A stretch of 64,000 nucleotides of DNA from Paraburkholderia sp. BL9I2N2 (GCF_004339745.1 NZ_SMGP01000001.1:4526001-4590000); one strand, 5' to 3'. Positions 55,497 through 63,910 are shown, counted from the first letter of the stretch. The notes: generated from the sequence alone by a model not told the origin. Numbers and translations: made by a program.

Positions 55497-56099
55497 TCAC
55501 TCCCTCACCAACTCCACCGCCGCCGCCGAAACAAACTCCGCGCGCACGCTATCGCCGACTTTCAACCGATCGAGCGAAATCCCCTTTGCGGCCCTGAGCA
55601 CCTGCTGATGCTTCGGGCCACGCAGCGTGACCATGCGGGTCCTGCGGTCGATCTTCATCACCGTCGCGACCACTTTCACGCTATGCGCCGACGACGCGTA
55701 GCCCGCCGAAGCCGGTATCGCCGCGGTCGTCTCCACGCGTTCTCGCACACCCTTGGTCGCGAGCTTGTCAATGTTGACCAGCAGCGCCTGCTGATACGCA
55801 ACGTTGAGCTTGTCGCCGATCTTGAGCCGGCTGACATCGGCGAGGGCAGGATTGACGTCCACGTCAGCGAGATTGCCGCGCGGACCACGCAGCGTGACGC
55901 TATTCGTGACGGTATTGATTGCGACCACGCGGACTTGCGCGTGAATCACTTCGGCGCGTCCGAGCGCCTGTTGTCCGGCGGGGGCGTCGGCATCCTGCGC
56001 GAAGCTCGATTGACAGAGCGTCGCAGCGAGCACGCTCACGAGAGAGGCCGCACGCCACATGACAGCGGCCGATGATCCCACTTTGCGCGCACAGGTCAT
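55497..56099 (-). CDS. Secreted hypothetical protein with an internal repeat
   Basis: A 200-residue protein with a signal peptide (SLVSVLAATLCQSSFAQD). The mature part contains two related units: VVAINTVTNSVTLRGPRGNL and, about 80 residues later, VVATVMKIDRRTRMVTLRGP. Each is followed by an LKIGDKL or LKVGDSV segment. This looks like two small beta domains produced by duplication. ATG 56099 has a GGGAGCTGCG site; a later ATG (56060) would start right at the signal peptide. It is convergent with glmS. No function can be assigned. Confidence 0.7.
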   Translation of the reverse strand: MTCARKVGSSAAVMWRAASLVSVLAATLCQSSFAQDADAPAGQQALGRAEVIHAQVRVVAINTVTNSVTLRGPRGNLADVDVNPALADVSRLKIGDKLNVAYQQALLVNIDKLATKGVRERVETTAAIPASAGYASSAHSVKVVATVMKIDRRTRMVTLRGPKHQQVLRAAKGISLDRLKVGDSVRAEFVSAAAVELVRE

Positions 56100-56172
56100 T
56101 CGCAGCTCCCGAAGTGATCGCCACCAACGGTCAACGCAGGCGGCCAACGCAAAACCGGCCACGCACTCGCGC

Positions 56173-56433
56173 TTACAACTCCGGCCGCGCCAGATCGCTG
56201 ATGACGATATGTTCGCCGTACACCTGCGCCGCCGCGACCGCTTCGAGCTTGGTCGCGTACGGCCCGAGTTCGGGCGCGCCGTCGAACGGAAACAGCACGC
56301 GTCCGTCGGTGGTTCGAACCACTTTCAACACGCCGAAGAAACGCCGATAGCCGGCCAGCTTCGACGTGGCCGAAATTTCAAAATCGTCCTCCGACGTCGC
56401 GGGGACGCTGGGAATGAATGCGGTCTTGCTCAT
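56173..56433 (-). CDS. Small conserved hypothetical protein
   Basis: An 86-residue protein starting MSKTAFIPSVPATSEDDFEI and containing FFGVLKVVRTTDGRVLFPFD and GAPELGPYATKLEAVAAAQV. This resembles a small family that I recall as common in Burkholderia genomes and of unknown role (possibly DUF6723). A start four codons upstream (56445) is possible. It has no signal peptide or membrane helix. Confidence 0.65.
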   Translation of the reverse strand: MSKTAFIPSVPATSEDDFEISATSKLAGYRRFFGVLKVVRTTDGRVLFPFDGAPELGPYATKLEAVAAAQVYGEHIVISDLARPEL

Positions 56434-56611
56434 ACCTGAAAACATCTCTTGTTCGATGGGCCGGCACCGGCACGAATGCCAAGCCTACACCCGGTTGTCC
56501 GGGGAGGATATTCGCCGGCGGGCTTCATTGTCTCAAATCCGGACCGATTCAACCGGCGAGCCAACAGCCGCGCCGAGCGGTGGCCGGCAACACGGCCGCT
56601 CGCCGCCATCT

Positions 56612-57259
56612 TCAAGCGTCTTTGACCGCCGCCGCGTGCTCGGCCGCCAGCGCGACGTCCCGCTCGTTCACGCCCACGAAGCTCGGCCGCGAGCAGATGC
56701 GTTCGACATACTCAAGCAAGGCCGGCGTGTCGGGCACCAGCTTGAACATCATTCCCCAATGCAAGGCGATGCCCCACAAAATATCCGCCGCCGACATCGT
56801 GTCCCCGAGCAAATAAGGCGCGGCCTGCAACTGACTCGTTACCGTTGCGAGCATCGAATCGAAATCGCCGTAGGGCGAAGTGGAGGGCGGAGCGGGTTCA
56901 CGCTTCATTGCTTTGTCGACCAGCGCCGGTTCGTAGCAAGCTGCGTAGTACACCAGCCAGCGCAGATACGGCCCGCGCGACGGATCATCGAGCGCCGGCG
57001 CGAGACCGGCTTCAGGAAAGAGGTCCGCCAGATAGATGAAGATGGCGACCTGTTCGGTGACCAGCGCGTCGCCGTGGAGAATCGCCGGCACTTTACCGAG
57101 CGGATTGATGGCGAGATAGGGCGCTTTGCGCTGCTCGCCGGCTTTCATGTTCAGCACCTTCAACTGGTACGGCGCGCCGAGCTCTTCCAGCAGCGTGAGC
57201 GCGCTGACGGAGCGGCATTGCGGCGAGTGGAACAGGGTGATCGTGCGGTCTGTGGTCAT
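56612..57259 (-). CDS. Glutathione S-transferase family protein
   Basis: A 215-residue GST. The N-domain reads ITLFHSPQCRSVSALTLLEE with the KVPAILHGDALVTEQVAIFI cis-Pro and Glu-Ser/Glu-Gln region. The C-terminal helical domain has YLLGDTMSAADILWGIALHW. ATG 57259 gives the normal family start; the frame is open to 57316. The WYL regulator gene diverges from it 135 bases away, so the GST may be its target. Confidence 0.88.
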   Translation of the reverse strand: MTTDRTITLFHSPQCRSVSALTLLEELGAPYQLKVLNMKAGEQRKAPYLAINPLGKVPAILHGDALVTEQVAIFIYLADLFPEAGLAPALDDPSRGPYLRWLVYYAACYEPALVDKAMKREPAPPSTSPYGDFDSMLATVTSQLQAAPYLLGDTMSAADILWGIALHWGMMFKLVPDTPALLEYVERICSRPSFVGVNERDVALAAEHAAAVKDA

Positions 57260-57354
57260 GGCTTGAGCCTTCCCGAATGTGCGTGGTGGACGAAAAAACC
57301 GGCTTTGAGGCAGCAACGAAGCGCCGGGGGGATGCGTTCATCCTAAGCGTCCAT

Positions 57355-57375
57355 ACCTGTCAGTTTGTGTCAGGT
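57355..57375. promoter_or_regulatory. Candidate operator between the GST and WYL regulator genes
   Basis: An imperfect palindrome ACCTGTCA...TGTCAGGT (one mismatch per arm) at 57355-57375, which also contains a direct TGTCAG repeat. It lies 18 bases before the regulator ATG, overlapping where its promoter would be, with TACACT at 57381-57386 as a possible -10. Autoregulation is inferred from position. Confidence 0.5.
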
Positions 57376-57393
57376 ATCACTACACTTGTCCGC

Positions 57394-58359
57394 ATGAGAG
57401 CGAGCCGCCTTCTTTCCATCCTGATGACGCTGCAGGCGCGTGGCCGCGTCACAGCGCAGTCGCTCGCCGACGACTGCGCGGTTTCTCTGCGCACGATCTA
57501 TCGCGATATCGACGCCCTTAGCGCTGCAGGCGTCCCGGTTCATAGCGAGCGCGGGTCGGAAGGCGGCTATCGCCTGCTCGACGGCTACCGCACGCGGCTG
57601 AACGGCTTGTCCTCGCAGGAAGCGGAGTCGCTGTTTCTCGGTGGCCTGCCGGGACCGATGCAGGCGCTCGGCCTGGGCGCGGTGATGGCCGGCGCGCAGA
57701 CCAAGTTGCTGGCCGCGCTGCCGGTCGAATTGCGCTCGACCGCGGAGCGCATGCGCTCGCGTTTTCATCTCGATGCGCCAGCGTGGTTTTCGGACGCGGA
57801 CGAGCCCGCTTATCTGCCGTCGATCGCGCGTGCGGTGTGGGAGCAGCATCCGCTGGAGATTCGCTATCAGAGCTGGAAAGCGGAGAAGTTTCGCCGGATC
57901 GAACCGCTCGGCATCGTGCTGAAAAGCGGCGCGTGGTATGTGGTCGGGCGCGTCGCGCCGGACGTGCGCATCTACCGAATTTCACGCATTCTCGAATTGA
58001 GCTTGCTGGACGAGACGTTCGAGCGGCCGCCCGCATTCGATCTCGCCGCCTACTGGCAGGACAGCACGCAGCGTCTCTCCGAAGAAATGCATGCGAGCGA
58101 AGCGACGCTGCGTCTGTCGCCTTGGGGCATGCGGATGCTCGAAATCTTCGTGTCGCCGTTCGCACGGTCGGCGGCGATCATTGGCGAGCCGGATCCCATC
58201 GATGGCTGGCGCACCGTGACGCTGCCGGTCGGTTCCGTAAGACAGGCGTGCGCGGAATTGCTGCGCTTCGGCACCGAGGCCGAGGTGCTGGCGCCGCCTG
58301 AGTTGCGCGCGCGCATGTCGGAAGTCGCGGCGGCGTTGCATCGACGTTACGCGGAATGA
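57394..58359 (+). CDS. YafY-type regulator with HTH and WYL domains
   Basis: A 321-residue regulator. The N-terminal DeoR-like helix-turn-helix (MRASRLLSILMTLQARGRVT, then SLRTIYRDIDALSAAGVPVH) is followed by a short wing and a WYL domain (LEIRYQSWKAEKFRRIEPLG, then GAWYVVGRV). WYL domains sense ligands, often nucleic-acid or metabolite signals. It is divergent from a GST, a frequent pairing that suggests a detoxification response. The frame is open from 57277 but that part is not HTH-like. Confidence 0.88.
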   Translation: MRASRLLSILMTLQARGRVTAQSLADDCAVSLRTIYRDIDALSAAGVPVHSERGSEGGYRLLDGYRTRLNGLSSQEAESLFLGGLPGPMQALGLGAVMAGAQTKLLAALPVELRSTAERMRSRFHLDAPAWFSDADEPAYLPSIARAVWEQHPLEIRYQSWKAEKFRRIEPLGIVLKSGAWYVVGRVAPDVRIYRISRILELSLLDETFERPPAFDLAAYWQDSTQRLSEEMHASEATLRLSPWGMRMLEIFVSPFARSAAIIGEPDPIDGWRTVTLPVGSVRQACAELLRFGTEAEVLAPPELRARMSEVAAALHRRYAE

Positions 58360-58431
58360 CGGCGTGAGAGTGTCCGTCGCACGTGTACGGGCCGCCCAAC
58401 GGCGTCGCGGCACAGTTGGGTAGGGTGGCAC

Positions 58432-59193
58432 ATGCGTTCGCAAGGCAAGCGCGCCGTGCCGGGCCTGCGCTACGTGCTGAACCGCACGCCGATGCGGAGT
58501 CACGCGCAGGCGGCGAGCATGACCGAGCGTCTGAGCGAAACGGGAAACGCGCCCGGTGGGCGGTGTCGGTTGTGATGGCCGCTTTTAGCCGTCCGCACGA
58601 TCAGGCGAGTTTCTCGCTGTTCAATCCGAACGGGCCGACAAGGATCCTGCGGCCGTGCTCGCGAAACTGGAGCGGACGCCGTACGCGGCGCGCTTCAAAA
58701 AGTGTTCGGTCAGAACATCTTAGTTGACCGCGCCAAGGCCTTCACGCGCGCCATGTATGCGATCGAACGGTTCGAGTTCGAAGATCCGAGATTTGATCCG
58801 CACAGAAGCAAGTCCGACTACTACTTGGACAATAAATTGCAACTAACGGCACAAGAGTTGAGAGGGAAAAAACTGGTCGACAATCCGGCGGGCGGCAATT
58901 CCGCCACCTGCCATATCGATCAGGTGGGCGTCGACGGCTCTCATCCGCTATTCACGGATTTCAACTTCATGCGCTCAGCGTGCCACGCAATCCAGATTTG
59001 CGGGCGACGCAAGGTCGACAAATCCAACGATTTTCCGGCCGCGCTGCGCGTCAACGTCGACACGACCGACGAACCGCTCACACGCAAAGCCGGCGAGCAT
59101 CCGGTCTGGTCGGAGCGCGATATCGACGACGTCGCCGTTTTCCTGGTGACGTTGAACGACGACTATGTGCTGAAGCCGAAGCCGTCACACTGA
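58432..59193 (+). pseudogene. Decayed di-heme cytochrome c peroxidase of the MauG type
   Basis: Remnants in at least three frames match one MauG/CcpA-like protein in order: QGKRAVPGLRYVLNRTP (58441 on), DQASFSLFNPN (about 58600), DPAAVLAKLERTPYAARF (about 58637), then a longer open stretch with DPHRSKSDYYLDNKLQLTAQ and DGSHPLFTDFNF. The heme site reads GGNSATCHID, where the first Cys of CxxCH is lost. VPRNPDLRATQ appears in a different frame near 58980, marking another frameshift. The N-terminal heme domain is absent. The longest open piece (58702-59193) should not be annotated as a working protein. Confidence 0.8.
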
Positions 59194-59269
59194 CATGCGA
59201 AAAAAGCCCACCAGCCACGATGCTTCAGACGAATTTCGGCTCATTCTGGGTCTAATTTGGGGGCAGAGC

Positions 59270-59275
59270 TATAAT
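59270..59275 (+). promoter_or_regulatory. -10 box upstream of the lytic transglycosylase gene
   Basis: A consensus TATAAT at 59270-59275, 34 bases before the ATG at 59309. A matching -35 is not obvious. It lies just past the decayed peroxidase. Confidence 0.5.
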
Positions 59276-59308
59276 GGCCGGATTCCCTTTTCTTTCCCGT
59301 CCTCCGCT

Positions 59309-59962
59309 ATGAGCCGGTTACTTTGCCTGATGGTGCTTTCGCTCGGCCTGATGCAGACCGCGACGGCCGACGAAAACACCGACCGAATGTCCGCGTACCT
59401 GACGCAAAAATTCGGTCTGGCAAAGGAAAAGGCTCAAAAGATTTCCGACGCGGTGCAATCGGCCGCCTCGAAATATTCCCTCCCGCCGGCGCTCCTGCTG
59501 GCGATCATCTCGATCGAATCCCGCTTCAAGGAAAAGGCCAAGGGCGCCAACGGCGCGACCGGGCTGATGCAGGTCGTGCCCGGCGCCCATCGCGGACTGC
59601 TGAGGAACGTCAAGGACCTGACCGAGCCAACCGCGAATATCGAAGTGGGCTCGGCGATTCTGTACGGCTACATGCGTTCGGCCAACGGCGACATGAACGC
59701 CGCGCTCAAGAGCTACGGCGGATCGCAAGCTTACGCGCAGAAGGTGAGCTTGCGCGTCGGAGACTTCGCAGCGGTCGCGCCGTCGCAAGACGCTGCACAG
59801 CAATCGGACGTGCGGGCCGGCATGTGCGCGGCACGGCCTGCGTCTGACCGTTGCGCGGCACCGGGCAACTGGGCCGATGCGTTCACCGTCCCGGCCGTCA
59901 ATGCCGCCGGATTGAACGGCGCGGCGACGTCGGCGACGGGACTTCCCGCGACGTCACACTAA
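59309..59962 (+). CDS. Secreted lytic transglycosylase (SLT domain)
   Basis: A 217-residue protein with a Sec signal peptide (LLCLMVLSLGLMQTATADEN). The SLT domain has the catalytic Glu in LLLAIISIESRFKEKAKGAN and GATGLMQVVPGAHRGLL, then NIEVGSAILYGYM. The ALKSYGGSQAYAQKV segment ends the domain. The C-terminal 50 residues are low complexity. It cleaves peptidoglycan in the periplasm and resembles small transglycosylases linked to secretion or conjugation machinery, although none is encoded nearby. Confidence 0.87.
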   Translation: MSRLLCLMVLSLGLMQTATADENTDRMSAYLTQKFGLAKEKAQKISDAVQSAASKYSLPPALLLAIISIESRFKEKAKGANGATGLMQVVPGAHRGLLRNVKDLTEPTANIEVGSAILYGYMRSANGDMNAALKSYGGSQAYAQKVSLRVGDFAAVAPSQDAAQQSDVRAGMCAARPASDRCAAPGNWADAFTVPAVNAAGLNGAATSATGLPATSH

Positions 59963-60118
59963 GCGCCATTCGTCTCTTTTCCTGCCGCAGCGTCGCAGCC
60001 GCGGTCATGCATTGTCACGTCCCGTACGACGCCACGTTGCGCCCTTTTTACGCACAGTGGGCAACCGCTCTACAATGCATTCCCATTCGCGCTGACGCAG
60101 CGTCTCTTCCGATCGACC

Positions 60119-60805
60119 ATGTTGACCTCGTTTTCCAGATCCACAGCCGCCGCGTTTGCCGGCCTGCTGACCCTAGCCGCCTGTAGCAGCACGCCGCAGC
60201 CGAAATTCCAGCAGGAATTGTTCGAAACCGGCGCGAGCCCGTACGCACGCAATTTCAATTCGAGCACCACGGATAGCTGTGAGGCCGCGCGCCGGGCGCT
60301 CTTGAGCCAGGGCTATCTGACGACGATGACCCGCAACGATACCGTCGACGGCACCAAGAACTTCCAGCCGACGGGCGACACGCACGTGGTCGTCGAATTT
60401 CACGTGGTCTGTACGCCGGGAGAAGAAGCGAGCGATACCAGCATGGTCTATGTCAACGCGGTGCAGAACGGCTTTGCGCTGAAGAAAAGCGACACGTCGG
60501 CAAGCGTCGGACTGAGCGTGCTGGGGTCGCTGTCATTGCCGATCCGTTCGAACAGCGATGCAATGGTCAAGATTTCGAGCGAGACCATTCCGTCGGGCAA
60601 GTTCTACGACCGCTTCTTCGGGCTCGTCGATCATTATCTGCAGACGGTGGTGCGCACGCAGCCGGTCGCCAATAACCGCATCGAGACGCGCCTGCTGCCG
60701 GTGCCAGTCGAAGCGACGGCTCCAGTGCCCGTTGCCGAGATGCCCGATGCCATCGGCAAGGCGGCGTCCGTGCAGCCGGCGAGCGGAGTCGGCGTAGCGC
60801 CCTGA
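60119..60805 (+). CDS. DUF2242 lipoprotein
   Basis: A 228-residue protein with a lipobox (LLTLAACSS), so probably an outer-membrane lipoprotein. The body matches DUF2242: SPYARNFNSSTTDSCEAARR, ALLSQGYLTTMTRNDTVDGT, VVVEFHVVCTPGEE and SSETIPSGKFYDRFFGLVD. The C-terminal tail is Ala/Pro/Val-rich. A TACAAT -10 box lies at 60071-60076, with TTTACG 18 bases before it. Function unknown. Confidence 0.85.
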   Translation: MLTSFSRSTAAAFAGLLTLAACSSTPQPKFQQELFETGASPYARNFNSSTTDSCEAARRALLSQGYLTTMTRNDTVDGTKNFQPTGDTHVVVEFHVVCTPGEEASDTSMVYVNAVQNGFALKKSDTSASVGLSVLGSLSLPIRSNSDAMVKISSETIPSGKFYDRFFGLVDHYLQTVVRTQPVANNRIETRLLPVPVEATAPVPVAEMPDAIGKAASVQPASGVGVAP

Positions 60806-60945
60806 CCCGTCCGCGGGCGTTCGCGGTGTCGAGGCTGGTCAAGACCTGATCAGCCTCCAATCTCATCGCGACGCATTACTTATCCAATGTCTTTTACTTC
60901 ATACGTATATATATGTAGTAATAGTTAACAAGGGTTAACCCCTTC

Positions 60946-60954
60946 TGTGGATAA
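60946..60954 (-). promoter_or_regulatory. Perfect DnaA box
   Basis: TTATCCACA, the consensus DnaA 9-mer, read on the minus strand. It lies at the edge of an AT-rich tract. A weaker TTATCCAAT is at 60880-60888 on the other strand. Confidence 0.65.
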
Positions 60955-61129
60955 CTCCCGAATGTTCCGTCACATCAACGCCATGCAAACTCGATAACCC
61001 TGCGGAACACGTCTGTAGAAAAACTACCAAACCGGGATAACTTTGACGGGGCTTGCCTGACGCGCCGTCTTATCAAGATTCCGCACACAGGCTGTTCCAT
61101 GCGCTATCCCGAAGTTATTCATAGGGAAT

Positions 61130-61138
61130 TGTGGATAA
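61130..61138 (-). promoter_or_regulatory. Perfect DnaA box
   Basis: A second consensus TTATCCACA on the minus strand, 184 bases from the first. A related TTATTCATA lies beside it at 61115-61123 on the plus strand. Two exact copies this close are unlikely by chance in a GC-rich window. Confidence 0.65.
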
Positions 61139-61382
61139 CTCGCGTTCGCAGTCGTTTCTCCAACCGTTGCCGGGCAAGTTTTTCAAGTTACCCAAGCGCT
61201 CGCCACCGTACAGACCGCTGCCTGCCAGACGCGCACATTGAAGACGGACGGTACAAAGATTGCGTCTCTCTTTTTGCAAGCGCAACTGTTGCTATTTAGT
61301 CAAAACCATTTCGGCAACGCCCGATCCAGGCATAGAGTTAAAGTGTTTTCTGAGGTTATTGGTGCAGTGCGGGGGGTGTGGA

Positions 61383-61589
61383 ATGAAACGCAGAACAGCT
61401 CGACAGCTTGTCCGTCTTCTCTCGGATATCCGACATGCCACCCGTTGCAGCACGCTGCGGGCGGCAGCCACCAACCGGGCCATCGCGCACGCATCCGCTG
61501 AACACGAAGCGGACCTCGCCGACAGCGACGAGAATAGCGACGCCACGCGCGACGCGCATCAGAACAAGCCGGCCCGGAGCGGATCATGA
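61383..61589 (+). CDS. Small basic hypothetical protein
   Basis: A possible 68-residue protein (starts MKRRTARQLVRLLSDIRHAT), rich in Arg and Ala with an acidic patch (EHEADLADSDEN). ATG 61383 follows GGTGTGGA. It overlaps the next ORF by an ATGA junction, the main argument that it is translated. Other frames are also open here, so it could be spurious. Confidence 0.45.
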   Translation: MKRRTARQLVRLLSDIRHATRCSTLRAAATNRAIAHASAEHEADLADSDENSDATRDAHQNKPARSGS

Positions 61590-61837
61590 GAACGGCAAGC
61601 GAACAGTCGCTGCGGTTTCTGGTTGAGAAATGGCTCGCTCCGGAGCCTTCGGCGCCGGTTCACGTCACCGAATTCAGCCGCACTCGCCTCGGAGGGCGGC
61701 GTTATGTGCGCGTCGAGACTTCGCTCGAGAGGGGCTCGCGCGGGTTGTTCTTCTTTCGTCACGACGACGGCTGCTGGTGCGTGTTTCCGCCAACCGCCGA
61801 TACGCCCGCTTTGTTTGCGCATCCGCGGGCGGCCTGA
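61586..61837 (+). CDS. Small hypothetical protein
   Basis: An 83-residue protein with a folded-looking sequence: SLRFLVEKWLAPEPSAPVHV, RLGGRRYVRVETSLERGSRG and LFFFRHDDGCWCVFPP. It has no signal or membrane segment. CGGAGCGGATC precedes ATG 61586, which overlaps the stop of the previous ORF. I do not recognise the family. It lies downstream of the DnaA-box region. Confidence 0.6.
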   Translation: MRTASEQSLRFLVEKWLAPEPSAPVHVTEFSRTRLGGRRYVRVETSLERGSRGLFFFRHDDGCWCVFPPTADTPALFAHPRAA

Positions 61838-61921
61838 GGGCAGCAAGCAACCCAACGACGCCGAACGACTGCGCAAATATCTCGCACGCTTTGGCGTCGA
61901 ATGGGGTGGCTGGCTGCATCC

Positions 61922-62854
61922 TCAAGACGACGCGCGAGTCACGCGTTCACGTCCGCGTTGCCACGCCGGCATCACCTGACACACGATCAAACCCGCGAGC
62001 ATCAGCGCGCATCCGAACAGCGCGCGCGCCGTCAGCGTTTCGCCTAGCACGAGCCAGGCCGCAAGCGCGGCGAACACACCTTCCATGCTGAAGATCACCG
62101 CCGCGTGCGACGGCGCCGCGTGTTTTTGCGCGACCACCTGAATCGTGTAAGCGATACCGACTGACAGCGCTCCGCCGTACAGTATGGTCGGCGCGGCGAG
62201 CGCAATCACCGCGAGGCTGAACGGTTCGACGGCGAGACCGACAACAAGGCAGGCGAGTCCGCACGTCACGAACTGCACGAGCGCGAGCATCAGCGTGTCG
62301 TGGCGCAGCGCGAAACGCCCGACCAGCATCATCTGAATGGAGATCACGAGCGCGCCGGCGAGCTGATACCAGTCGCCATACAGCATCGAAAAGTGCTCGT
62401 TGACACTCAGGAAATACATGCCGACGGCCGCGAGCGCCGCACCGAGCCATGTGCCGATCCCCGTGCGATGTTTGAATAGCACGCCCAGCAGCGGCACGAT
62501 CACTACGTACAGCGAACTGATGAAACCCGCGTTGGCGACCTTCGTGTATTGCAGGCCGATCTGCTGCAATGAAATCGAGGCGGCCAGGACCACGCCGAGC
62601 AGCGCGCCGGCGCCGAGCAGCTCGCGTGCGCCGCCGGGTTCGCGCTTTGACAGTTCGGCCAGCGCGGAGCGCCGCACGCAAACGATCAGCGTCAGCACGA
62701 CCAGCGCGCCTAGCAGGAAGCGCAGGCCGGTGAACAGGAACGGTCCGATCGCGTCGAGACTCAAGCGTTGCGCGACGAACGCGGAGCCCCAGATCATCGC
62801 GGCGATCAGCATCAGGACATTGGCGCGCAGGTGTTGGCGGGTTTCGTTTTTCAA
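61922..62854 (-). CDS. DMT-superfamily (EamA) transporter
   Basis: A 310-residue inner-membrane protein with ten predicted helices in two EamA repeats. The first begins NVLMLIAAMIWGSAFVAQRL and the second ends in VIFSMEGVFAALAAWLVLGE followed by RALFGCALMLAGLIVCQ. These proteins export amino acids or related metabolites; the substrate is unknown. The start is a TTG at 62854 without a clear ribosome site, so the N-terminus is uncertain by a few residues. Confidence 0.85.
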   Translation of the reverse strand: MKNETRQHLRANVLMLIAAMIWGSAFVAQRLSLDAIGPFLFTGLRFLLGALVVLTLIVCVRRSALAELSKREPGGARELLGAGALLGVVLAASISLQQIGLQYTKVANAGFISSLYVVIVPLLGVLFKHRTGIGTWLGAALAAVGMYFLSVNEHFSMLYGDWYQLAGALVISIQMMLVGRFALRHDTLMLALVQFVTCGLACLVVGLAVEPFSLAVIALAAPTILYGGALSVGIAYTIQVVAQKHAAPSHAAVIFSMEGVFAALAAWLVLGETLTARALFGCALMLAGLIVCQVMPAWQRGRERVTRASS

Positions 62855-62921
62855 AGGTGGTCTGTCTAATTCGGTTGTTGTGTGACAAGTTGCTGGTGGT
62901 CCGACAGAGGCGCGGCGCTGG

Positions 62922-63540
62922 TTAGCTAACGGTCGCGTTGGCCGGCAACCTCAACGCCGGCAGCGTCATCACGAAGCGTGCGCCGCCTGAGGCGGCCGAC
63001 TCGAGCCGCACGTCGCCGTCATGGACCAGTGCCACACGCCGCACGATCGCAAGGCCGAGGCCGTACCCGCCGGTATGCCGGTCACGGCTCGAATCAGGTC
63101 GATGAAACGGCTCGAACACACGGTCATGATCGGCGAGCGGAATGCCAGGACCGTCATCGTCGACGGTCAGCACCAGCGCGCCCGTCCCATCGACTTCCGC
63201 GCCCAGCGAAATCGCCCGCTTTGCATAGCGTGTGCTGTTGCGGATCAGATTCAGCAGCGCACGCGCGACCAGCTTGGGATCGCAGACATGATACGTGGGC
63301 GCCTGCGCAACCGCCGCCCGCCCGTGGAAACCGAAAGCGTCAGCGAGCGGGCGACGACATCGTTGCACATGCTCGCGGCCACGCTATCGAGCAGTTCATC
63401 CACCGACACGCGCATCAGCACCAGATGTCCCGCACCTTGTTCCAGACGGCTCAAGGTCAGCAATTCGGTGACCAGTTCATCGAGTTCGCGCACGTCTTTG
63501 CGCAGCGCGAGTTGGCGGCATGACGCGGCTTCTCGGCGCT
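62922..63540 (-). pseudogene. Truncated and frameshifted sensor histidine kinase (RstB-like)
   Basis: The C-terminal end of a histidine kinase. The ATPase domain is intact to 62922, with ALLNLIRNSTRYAK (N box), LTVDDDGPGIP (G1), FEPFHRPDSSRDRHTGGYGL (F and G2). Upstream, the second dimerisation helix (RELDELVTELLTLSRLEQGA) is in another frame. The switch falls within a GC-run near 63306-63325 and needs one base. The catalytic His, membrane and sensor parts are missing. The DSSRDRHTGGYGLGLAIV block resembles E. coli RstB. No response-regulator gene is nearby. Confidence 0.75.
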
Positions 63541-63612
63541 TCGGCGAACAGCCTGATCGCGCAGTCGAAGAATAACTACTTCGCGATTACGGCACTGACT
63601 TATCGCTATTGA
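63508..63612 (+). pseudogene. Possible fragment of an outer-membrane protein C-terminus
   Basis: A short open stretch reads GMTRLLGASANSLIAQSKNN and ends YFAITALTYRY before a stop. An alternating hydrophobic pattern with a final aromatic residue is typical of the last beta strand of outer-membrane proteins. It overlaps the truncated end of the kinase remnant, which would fit a deletion junction between two old genes. Weak evidence. Confidence 0.25.
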
Positions 63613-63910
63613 TCGCGCTATTGAGGTACGTCGATCGGGAATCCGAAATGTCGGCATGCCGCTTCGACGTCTTCTCAAGGTACTCGGGATCGCCGCATGA
63701 CAAACTGCGGTTCAAGGGCTGGCGGGAGAGCCTGATATCGGCAGTGCGCCGAGTCACACCGCGTCGCCGAGCAGATGCGCTGAGACCTCAAATGATTGAA
63801 TCCGCTCATGGCGGTTCGTTCTCTAGCCGACTCGCGCGATAATCGCGCCAGTCGGCCACGGACCTCGGACACGACTGACCCAACGACCGGCCGATTTTCA
63901 GGCAAACGCA
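63613..63910. other. Intergenic region before the IclR-type gene
   Basis: About 300 bases without a credible gene. Open frames on both strands here are Arg/Ser-rich and have no ribosome site. A perfect seven-base palindrome, GCGCGATAATCGCGC at 63834-63848, lies 62 bases before the IclR start and could be its operator. Its GATAAT also looks like a -10 box. Confidence 0.4.

Larger units (their letters stand above)
60806..61382. other. Intergenic region with DnaA boxes and an AT-rich tract
   Basis: A 577-base gap. It starts with a GAGGCTGGTC/GATCAGCCTC hairpin (60831-60857), a likely transcript end for the lipoprotein gene. An AT-rich tract follows at about 60888-60945, with ATACGTAT and GTTAAC palindromes. 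Two perfect TTATCCACA boxes lie beyond it on the minus strand, listed separately. The remainder (61140-61382) shows no recognisable feature apart from the upstream region of the small ORF at 61383. Confidence 0.6.

Noticed and set aside
60880..61138. Chromosomal origin oriC
   Set aside because: DnaA boxes and an AT-rich tract are present, but there are only two perfect boxes and no dnaA, dnaN, rpmH, parAB or rep gene nearby. Kept as a finding, not called an origin.
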